Shown: piece by piece, positions 25,357 through 30,721 of the stretch
Position numbering within the stretch: the first letter of the stretch is position 1
Layout of the letters: each line of letters opens with the position of its first letter
Origin: Nitrosomonadaceae bacterium
GTDB lineage: Bacteria > Pseudomonadota > Gammaproteobacteria > Burkholderiales > Nitrosomonadaceae
Reading direction: 5' to 3'
NCBI GenBank assembly: GCA_947471695.1
Contig: CANIWY010000002.1
Coordinates: 1 to 30,721, forward strand
Length of the DNA stretch: 30,721 bases
The notes under the pieces: model-generated
What the model was told of the DNA's origin: nothing
Seen by the model: only the letters and a program-made list of their open reading frames with translations
The model's database searches: none
Translations under genes and position numbers: made by a program

Positions 25357-26217
25357 ATGACATCTCGTTCACTATTAAATCTGACCTTATTGGTCGCCGT
25401 GACCAGCCTGGCAGTATGGGTTTATTTAAAACCTAAGCCCCAAAACGATCATCCAGAATACAGAATATCATCGCTGGCGGCGGAGAATGTACAGAGCCTT
25501 CGTATCGAGCGGCAGGGAGTGGAAATTGTTCTTCAGAAAGTAGAAGGGCATTGGGACCTATTACAGCCGCTACAGGGCAGAGCTGACGAGATTAAAGTAG
25601 GGCAGATTCTGGAGGTGCTGACAGCGACCAGTCTGCGCCGTTTGCCTGCAATAGATTTGGAGCGATTTTATTTGCTGCAGCCTGCGGTGAGGCTCTACAT
25701 TGACAAAGAACTATTTAGTTTTGGTGGATTCGTACCCGTCACCAACGAGCAATATGTTGCTAGCAATGGAACTGTCTATCTGCTTTCTCCGCAACATGCC
25801 GCGATGCTGACAAGGCAGCCGGTCGACCTGCTCAGTCCTAGATTATTTGCGCAAGGCGAAATCCCGATTGGGTTTGAACTTGAGAAGTTCAAGATGATGG
25901 AGCGGGATGGTAGCTGGCGTATAGCGCCTGAGAAATCAAGTATGCCCCTAACCCAGAATGAATTCATTCACTGGGTGCAGTCTTGGCAGCAAGCGTACGC
26001 GGCCGGCCTTTCACTGAGTACGGAGGGGCCAAGCCAAGCTGTTGATGGCAAGCGAGGAGTCAGGATAACTCTGAGAGGTGGTGGGGGTATACAGCTGGTG
26101 GTCTTGCAGCAGCAACCTGAACTGGTCCTGCTGAGAGTAGACACGGGGGTGTGTTACCACTTTCCGAGTGAGATAGGCAGACGACTACTTGATCCTTATG
26201 CTGCAGTGGGTGGCTGA
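25357..26217 (+). CDS. DUF4340 domain protein, membrane-anchored
   Basis: The 286-residue protein has a single N-terminal helix (LLNLTLLVAVTSLAVWVYL) with the rest facing the periplasm. The repeated pattern, VQSLRIERQGVEIVLQKVEGHWDLLQPLQGRADEIKVGQILEVL, is typical of DUF4340, which regularly accompanies GldF/GldG-like genes. The domain's function is not known. It starts 12 nt after the GldG-like gene, and its TGA stop shares one base with the mutM ATG. Confidence 0.85.
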   Translation: MTSRSLLNLTLLVAVTSLAVWVYLKPKPQNDHPEYRISSLAAENVQSLRIERQGVEIVLQKVEGHWDLLQPLQGRADEIKVGQILEVLTATSLRRLPAIDLERFYLLQPAVRLYIDKELFSFGGFVPVTNEQYVASNGTVYLLSPQHAAMLTRQPVDLLSPRLFAQGEIPIGFELEKFKMMERDGSWRIAPEKSSMPLTQNEFIHWVQSWQQAYAAGLSLSTEGPSQAVDGKRGVRITLRGGGGIQLVVLQQQPELVLLRVDTGVCYHFPSEIGRRLLDPYAAVGG

Positions 26218-27032
26218 TGCCAGAGCTTCCAGAAGTCGAAGTAACTCGGCGTGGCATTGAGCCCCACCTTATAGGGCGGCGCATTGCAGGGGTGACAGTG
26301 CGCAATCCAAATCTGCGTTGGCCGGTACCGGGCCATCTGGAGAGAACACTAGTCGGGCTCAAGGTTCATCAGGTAGCGCGGCGTGCTAAATATCTGTTGC
26401 TTGGTTGTGGCGAGGGTACATTGATTCTGCATCTGGGCATGTCCGGCAGCCTGCGCCTACTGTCTGCTGATACCCCCCCACAAAAACATGATCACTTCGA
26501 TCTAGAGCTGGAGAATGGCACGTTATTGCGGCTGACTGACCCGCGCCGTTTTGGCGCAATCTTGTGGACAAGTGATGATATCTTGCAGCACCCGTTATTA
26601 GTACAGCTTGGGCCGGAGCCACTGACTTCAGGGTTTGATGGGGATGTGTTGTATGCTAGGACCCGTGGTCGTGGCGCAAGTATCAAGGAGGTTTTGATGA
26701 ATAGCCATATTGTCGTCGGAGTCGGCAATATCTATGCGAGTGAAGCTCTGTTTCACGCGAGCATCAATCCCAAAACGACCGCAGGTAGGATCGGGGTGGG
26801 TCGCTGCGAGAATCTAGCCCAGGCGATAAAGGAGACACTCAAGCTCGCGATCAAGGCAGGTGGGAGCAGCCTACGAGATTATGTCAACAGCGATGGTAAG
26901 CCAGGCTATTTCCAGCAGCAGTATTGGGTATATGGCCGCGCCGGGTGCGCTTGCCGGAAATGCGGCGGCATCATCCGACAAATTAAACAGGGGCAGCGCT
27001 CAAGCTTCTACTGCCCACATTGCCAGAAATAA
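26217..27032 (+). CDS. mutM: Formamidopyrimidine-DNA glycosylase (MutM/Fpg)
   Basis: Base-excision repair enzyme that removes 8-oxoguanine and formamidopyrimidines, with AP-lyase activity. The 271-residue length is standard. The catalytic N-terminus PELPEVE begins directly after the start Met. The conserved Lys lies in ARRAKYLLLGCG. NIYASEALFHASI and the C-terminal zinc finger (CACRKC ... YCPHC) are intact. The ATG (26217-26219) overlaps the DUF4340 stop by one base, so it is the fifth gene of the cassette's transcript. In the betaproteobacterial order I know, mutM lies directly next to the TPR-lolB unit. Confidence 0.97.
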   Translation: MPELPEVEVTRRGIEPHLIGRRIAGVTVRNPNLRWPVPGHLERTLVGLKVHQVARRAKYLLLGCGEGTLILHLGMSGSLRLLSADTPPQKHDHFDLELENGTLLRLTDPRRFGAILWTSDDILQHPLLVQLGPEPLTSGFDGDVLYARTRGRGASIKEVLMNSHIVVGVGNIYASEALFHASINPKTTAGRIGVGRCENLAQAIKETLKLAIKAGGSSLRDYVNSDGKPGYFQQQYWVYGRAGCACRKCGGIIRQIKQGQRSSFYCPHCQK

Positions 27033-27185
27033 ATAAAACCTCGGGCTGGTTTTGATGTGTAACACCAGATATCGGTTATGAGTGGGCAGAGAGCCACTCG
27101 AGTCAAGACTATCTATTCAGGGTCAATGACCTTGAAGCTTGGTATATCATCCAAACTTACAAAACTCTAACAGCGTAAGGTCTCT

Positions 27186-28004
27186 ATGAATATCACTTTC
27201 ATCGGCGGTGGCAACATGGCCTCTGCTTTGATTGGCGGGATGTTGCAGCAGGGGTATTCCGCCCTGCAAATACGTGTGGTCGAGATTAGTGCAGAAGGAC
27301 GCAATAAAGTATCGCGTGATTTTGGGGTGGTCTCGGTGGCAGACCTTGCCGATGGTATCAGGGGTAGCGATGTCATCGTCCTGGCAGTGAAGCCACAACA
27401 GCTCTCGAGCGTGGCGCAGCAACTGGCGCCACTTCTTAAAGATCATCTGGTCATTTCCATCGCCGCAGGTATTCGCACTCGCGATATCAGCCGCTGGTTG
27501 GGGGGGTATGTGCAATTGGTACGAGCCATGCCCAACACCCCGGCGCTAGTACGTGCGGCGGTGACCGGCCTTTATGCATTGCCAGGGGTAGATTCTGAGC
27601 AAAAGCAACATGCCCAGGATATTCTGGCCGCGGTGGGCTCCATTCTGTGGCTGGAGAGAGAGGAATTATTGGATGCCCTCACCGCTGTATCTGGCAGCGG
27701 CCCAGCGTATGTTTTTTATTTTATTGAAGGACTGCAACGGGCTGCAGTAGAGTTGGGGTTGGACACAACTCAGGCGAGGCAACTAAGCATAGAAACCTTT
27801 CTCGGCGCGGCTAAGTTGGCAAGTCAGAGTGAGGAGGATATCTCAACGCTACGTGCACGGGTTACTTCAAAGGGCGGCACCACGGAGAGCGCACTTCAGA
27901 GCATGGAGCATGACGGAATTGGGAGTGCTATTGTGCGCGCGATCTATGCAGCTCATGAACGTGCATGTGTGATGGGAGATGACCTTGGCAAGGATAATCT
28001 TTAA
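27186..28004 (+). CDS. proC: Pyrroline-5-carboxylate reductase
   Basis: Last step of proline synthesis: NAD(P)H-dependent reduction of pyrroline-5-carboxylate. The 272-residue protein begins with the Rossmann motif FIGGGNMASALIGG and has the family blocks VLAVKPQQL, SIAAGI, VRAMPNTPALVRAAVTGLYA and the C-terminal SGSGPAYVFYFIEGLQRAAVELGL, VTSKGGTTESAL. TAAGG precedes the ATG. It opens the proC-yggT-yggU group after a 153-base gap from mutM. That gap contains a weak stem (AAAACC/GGTTTT near 27037) and could hold the promoter. Confidence 0.96.
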   Translation: MNITFIGGGNMASALIGGMLQQGYSALQIRVVEISAEGRNKVSRDFGVVSVADLADGIRGSDVIVLAVKPQQLSSVAQQLAPLLKDHLVISIAAGIRTRDISRWLGGYVQLVRAMPNTPALVRAAVTGLYALPGVDSEQKQHAQDILAAVGSILWLEREELLDALTAVSGSGPAYVFYFIEGLQRAAVELGLDTTQARQLSIETFLGAAKLASQSEEDISTLRARVTSKGGTTESALQSMEHDGIGSAIVRAIYAAHERACVMGDDLGKDNL

Positions 28005-28030
28005 CCACCAATGCCCTTCAAGGAGCGCCC

Positions 28031-28603
28031 ATGCTTAACCAGATATTAATATTCTTACTTGATACGTTACTGAGATTATTTTCCTTGGCACTGCTGCTGC
28101 GGTTTTTTATGCAGTTGCTACGCGCACCTTATCGCAACCCGTTAGCGCAGTTTCTTATTGCCCTCACTGATTTCATTGTGCGCCCATCGCGTAGAATGAT
28201 TCCCAGCCTACAGGGGATGGATCTCTCTACGCTAATATTGGCATGGCTGGTGGAGTATGCTTTGTTAGCCGGAACGCTCGCACTAAAGGGATATGACTTC
28301 AGTTCAGCAGCGGGTATCGCCATTGGCGGGATGGGGTTGTTGGCGATGGTAGAGATCGTCAAGATGACGTTATATATTATTTTAGTAGCAGTCATCATGC
28401 AGTCTGTCTTCTCTTGGGTGAGTCCTCACAACCCGATGGCGCCATTACTTGACAGCTTTACTAGGCCGTTTCTTGGAATCTTTCGACGCCGCATCCCGAA
28501 CATTGCCAATGTTGATCTGTCGCCTTTATTTCTTCTGGTGCTGATTCAATTATTATTAATGGTGGTGTCGGGGGTGGAGCGAGAAATCTCCATTCTGATG
28601 TGA
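28031..28603 (+). CDS. YggT family membrane protein
   Basis: A 190-residue inner-membrane protein with two YGGT repeats, each with a pair of helices: LFSLALLLRFFMQLLRAPYRNPLAQFLIALTDFIVRPSRRMIPS and IILVAVIMQSVFSWVSPHNPMAPLLDSFTRPFLGIFRRRIP. The family is linked to cation tolerance or osmotic protection in some species and to cell-division machinery in others; its role in this organism is not known. AAGGAG lies 9 bases before ATG 28031. The proC-yggT-yggU order is conserved across proteobacteria. Confidence 0.92.
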   Translation: MLNQILIFLLDTLLRLFSLALLLRFFMQLLRAPYRNPLAQFLIALTDFIVRPSRRMIPSLQGMDLSTLILAWLVEYALLAGTLALKGYDFSSAAGIAIGGMGLLAMVEIVKMTLYIILVAVIMQSVFSWVSPHNPMAPLLDSFTRPFLGIFRRRIPNIANVDLSPLFLLVLIQLLLMVVSGVEREISILM

Positions 28604-28896
28604 TGCTCTGTTCTTGGTATCGCAGTCATGACGATGGCCGGCGGTTTACCCTCACACTCCATGTCCAGCCGGGTGCAAAGTGCACTGAAGCTAGCGGAAT
28701 ACATGGGGACGCCCTTAAAGTAAAACTGGCGGCTCCCCCTATAGACGGCATGGCTAATGCTGCGCTGTTGAAATTTCTTGCCGAGATTTTTGAAGTGCCC
28801 TTGCGTCGGGTGACACTCAAGCAAGGAATCAAATCTAGGCGGAAAGTAGTTGAAATACAGCAGTCAGCCGTGAGGCCTGAGATATTGTTGCAGTAG
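28600..28896 (+). CDS. YggU/DUF167 family protein
   Basis: A 98-residue small protein of the DUF167 family. Its core LTLHVQPGAKCTEASGIHGDALKVKLAAPPIDGMANAALLKFLAEIF is diagnostic, and VTLKQGIKSRRKVVEI follows. The molecular role is not established. The yggT stop overlaps the start: GTG 28600 or, three bases later, ATG 28603, so translation is coupled. Residues before FTLTLHV are not conserved, so the exact start is uncertain. Confidence 0.9.
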   Translation: MMLCSWYRSHDDGRRFTLTLHVQPGAKCTEASGIHGDALKVKLAAPPIDGMANAALLKFLAEIFEVPLRRVTLKQGIKSRRKVVEIQQSAVRPEILLQ

Positions 28897-28969
28897 GTGG
28901 CGGGTTCAATTATGGACCAGTAAAGTATATTTCATCGAGAGCAAACTGTAATTTTTCAAGGGGGGAATA

Positions 28970-29422
28970 GTGGATCTTATTTTATGGCGCCATGCCGAAG
29001 CTGAGGATGGGTTGCCTGATTCTGCGCGTGAACTCACTGGTAAGGGTTTGAAACAGGCGCGGTCTATGGCGGCATGGCTTGAGTCTAGACTGCCAAAAGA
29101 TGCACGCATCATTGTTAGCCCTGCTCGACGAACACAGCAGACTGCCGGAGCGCTTTGCAATACATTTGAAACTGTGAGAGAGGTTGGGGTTGGCGCTTCT
29201 GCGAGGGACGTTCTTGTCGCTGCCGGCTGGCCCAGCGCAGAGGGTACGGTAGTGGTGGTTGGTCACCAGCCGACGCTGGGAGAGGTTGCGGCATTTGTAC
29301 TTTCAGGCGGACTGGTTGGATGGAGCATTAAAAAGGGCTCGGTATGGTGGTTAAGTCAAAAGAAAAGCCTGGGGGGTGAAGAGACTGTGCTGCGATTAGT
29401 GATCTCTCCAGATATGCTTTGA
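28970..29422 (+). CDS. sixA: Phosphohistidine phosphatase SixA
   Basis: Histidine-phosphatase-superfamily enzyme of 150 residues; SixA dephosphorylates phosphohistidine on phosphotransfer proteins such as ArcB or the nitrogen-PTS protein. The catalytic RHA motif is LILWRHAEAED with His8; IVSPARRTQQTA supplies the second conserved Arg region, and His99 in VVVGHQPTLGE completes the site. The start is GTG 28970, supported by GGGGGA just upstream and by the motif position. It sits 73 nt after yggU and 19 nt before rluE. Confidence 0.9.
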   Translation: MDLILWRHAEAEDGLPDSARELTGKGLKQARSMAAWLESRLPKDARIIVSPARRTQQTAGALCNTFETVREVGVGASARDVLVAAGWPSAEGTVVVVGHQPTLGEVAAFVLSGGLVGWSIKKGSVWWLSQKKSLGGEETVLRLVISPDML

Positions 29423-29441
29423 CCCTCACAAAAATAAAAAT

Positions 29442-29981
29442 ATGACGCGCTTGATCCTTTTTAACAAGCCGCATGGTGTCATCTGCCAGTTCACGCCTGA
29501 AGCTGGGCACAAGTCCCTCAAGGATTTTATTCCCTTGCCTAATTTTTATCCTGCAGGACGACTTGACGCTGATAGTGAGGGCCTGGTTTTACTCACTAAC
29601 GATGGCAAGTTGCAGCATGAAATCAGCGATCCGTACCATAAACTTCCTAAGACTTATTGGGTGCAGGTTGAGGGTGTGCCGGACGAGTCTGCGCTGGAAG
29701 AAATGCGACGGGGCGTGATGCTAAAGGGCTACAAGACGCTACCTGCTCAGTCACGCTTGATGGAGGAGCCTGATCAGCTTTGGCCACGTATTCCGGCCAT
29801 CCGTTTTCGCAAGAATGTGGCTACTTCTTGGATTGAGTTGGTTCTCACCGAAGGCAAGAATCGCCAAGTGCGCCATATGACCGCATCAGTATCTCTTCCA
29901 ACACTGCGACTAATCCGCAGCGCCATCGGCGTATACACGTTAAAAGGCATTGCGCCGGGGGAATGGCGCGTCTTTGATTAG
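29442..29981 (+). CDS. rluE: 23S rRNA pseudouridine(2457) synthase RluE
   Basis: Small RsuA/RluE-type pseudouridine synthase of 179 residues with no N-terminal S4 domain, as is usual for RluE. The catalytic Asp is D42 in PAGRLDADSEGLVLLT. Other family blocks are ILFNKPHGVICQFTPE, KTYWVQVEGVPDESAL, and the C-terminal ELVLTEGKNRQVRHMTASVSLPTLRLIRSAIG. E. coli RluE modifies U2457 in 23S rRNA; the target here is assumed by homology. The gene follows sixA on the same strand. Confidence 0.93.
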   Translation: MTRLILFNKPHGVICQFTPEAGHKSLKDFIPLPNFYPAGRLDADSEGLVLLTNDGKLQHEISDPYHKLPKTYWVQVEGVPDESALEEMRRGVMLKGYKTLPAQSRLMEEPDQLWPRIPAIRFRKNVATSWIELVLTEGKNRQVRHMTASVSLPTLRLIRSAIGVYTLKGIAPGEWRVFD

Positions 29982-30046
29982 AGTAATCCGATAGGGTGTT
30001 GCGGATAATCTAACCTCTATCTGCTTGCAAGTTCCCCAATCAAAGA
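29972..30046. repeat. Nested inverted repeats at the end of rluE
   Basis: TCTTTGATT (29972-29980, overlapping the rluE stop) and AATCAAAGA (30038-30046) are exact reverse complements 57 nt apart. GATAG (29991-29995) and CTATC (30017-30021) are nested inside. Together they could fold the 3' untranslated end of rluE mRNA. There is no T-tract directly after the outer arm, so a classic terminator is not shown. Confidence 0.4.
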
Positions 30047-30202
30047 TTAATGGATTTTGTGCTGTTCTGATCTAGCATGAATAATGCGCGTATCTTATTC
30101 TACTCAATAGGTTGAGGGCGTGGGGTTGGTGCAAGTACATGATGTTACTTTTGCTCGTCTGTCTGATATTCGACTAATACTGCACTCGATAAAGGGGTGC
30201 AC

Positions 30203-30562
30203 ATGGAAGTAAAATCGCATTTCATTGGCTTAGCTGCTATCGGGCTATTAGCCTCATGCGCTCCGATGGAGCGATACCACCCGATGGACATGATTCAGGC
30301 AGTGCAGAGCGCTAAAACTCGGACTGATCATGAGGCGTTGGCTGCGCATTATGAGAATGTGGCCCAAGCGATGCGTGAAAAGGTGCAGATACATAAAAAA
30401 ATTCTTGAGCAATATGAGTCAGATGGTTATCACTACGGGAGAGAGGTCGAAGATCTGAGGGCGCATACCAGAGCCCTGATTCGATTCTATGAGCAGGCCG
30501 CGGAGGCGAATTGGAGTATGGCTTTATCACATCGAAAACTAGCGGCAGGGATTAATCAATAG
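30203..30562 (+). CDS. Small envelope lipoprotein of unknown function
   Basis: A 119-residue protein. The signal peptide MEVKSHFIGLAAIGLLASC has a good lipobox (LLASC). The mature part is helical and rich in His, Glu and Ala (EALAAHYENVAQAMREKVQIHKKILEQYESDGYHYG ... HTRALIRFYEQAAEANWSMALSHRKLA). I recognise the pattern from a family of short hypothetical proteins in Beta/Gammaproteobacteria, without a known function. ATG 30203 is chosen over GTG 30197 because AAGGGG sits about 6 bases before it and the GTG overlaps that site. Confidence 0.8.
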   Translation: MEVKSHFIGLAAIGLLASCAPMERYHPMDMIQAVQSAKTRTDHEALAAHYENVAQAMREKVQIHKKILEQYESDGYHYGREVEDLRAHTRALIRFYEQAAEANWSMALSHRKLAAGINQ

Positions 30563-30681
30563 TTTTTCGCAAAGACTCTCTTACAGTCTGATCAAGTAGT
30601 AGCTGACAGCCTTGCTGCATAGGATTGCGAGCCGCTCATTCCGTTTACAGTAGTGCACACACTGAATACATGGGAGGGTCA

Positions 30682-30721
30682 ATGTACAAGACTTTCATTA
30701 CATCTATCTTGGCAATAAGCT
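30682..30721 (+). CDS. Start of an exported protein, cut by the window end
   Basis: The last 40 bases open a frame MYKTFITSILAIS. The short charged start followed by a hydrophobic run looks like a signal peptide. GGAGGG at 30673-30678 is a strong ribosome binding site 3-4 bases upstream. Nothing can be said about the product. The 119-nt gap from the previous lipoprotein shows no clear terminator, so the two may be co-transcribed. Confidence 0.6.
   Translation, partial: MYKTFITSILAIS

Overview
The window looks like a chromosomal segment of a proteobacterium, most likely a betaproteobacterium. The main evidence is the gene order on the minus strand from 15.3 to 22.2 kb: TPR lipoprotein, lolB, ispE, tRNA-Gln, prs, rplY, pth, ychF. 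This is the arrangement I know from Betaproteobacteria. The Prs N-terminus (SLMVFTGNANP) and the long L25/CTC form of rplY fit too. The taxon is an inference; there is no rRNA in the window. Base composition looks moderate and even. I see no integrase, transposase, IS element, CRISPR array or phage gene.

Layout. 0-2.3 kb: the C-terminal two thirds of a biotin-dependent urea/guanidine carboxylase, whose biotin carboxylase half lies off the left edge. 2.3-2.9 kb: an unassigned lipoprotein (-). 3.2-4.3 kb: a GAF + HD-GYP protein, probably a c-di-GMP phosphodiesterase. 4.6-5.6 kb: hpnA, a hopanoid-associated epimerase/reductase. 5.6-8.5 kb (-): a complete TRAP transporter operon (dctQ-dctM-dctP) of the 2-oxo-acid/lactate type. 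8.7-11.4 kb: pmbA (-) divergent from darP/yjgA (+), then a serine carboxylesterase. 11.7-13.6 kb: a single-domain response regulator and a membrane histidine kinase, two nucleotides short of adjacent start/stop coupling. 13.9-14.3 kb: an eRF1-like 'translational machinery' family protein. 14.3-15.3 kb: almost 1 kb of mostly non-coding DNA, with a cluster of DnaA-box-like sites beside an AT-rich tract and one candidate micro-membrane protein.

15.3-22.2 kb (-): translation, precursor-supply and envelope genes (ychF, pth, rplY, prs, tRNA-Gln, ispE, lolB, TPR lipoprotein). 22.5-26.2 kb (+): a tightly coupled four-gene cassette (ABC ATPase, ABC-2 permease, GldG-like protein, DUF4340 protein) running by 1-nt overlap into mutM. 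27.2-30 kb (+): proC, yggT, yggU (DUF167), sixA, rluE. 30.2 kb to the end: a small lipoprotein and the first codons of another exported protein.

Most of this is housekeeping sequence with good family matches. I did not find a clear, wholly new multi-gene system. The best second looks are the DnaA-box cluster in the 14.3-15.3 kb gap, the GldAFG-DUF4340 cassette placed between the TPR gene and mutM, the RegB-like kinase with an altered quinone-motif region, the urea-versus-guanidine question for the first gene, and several inverted repeats in intergenic DNA.
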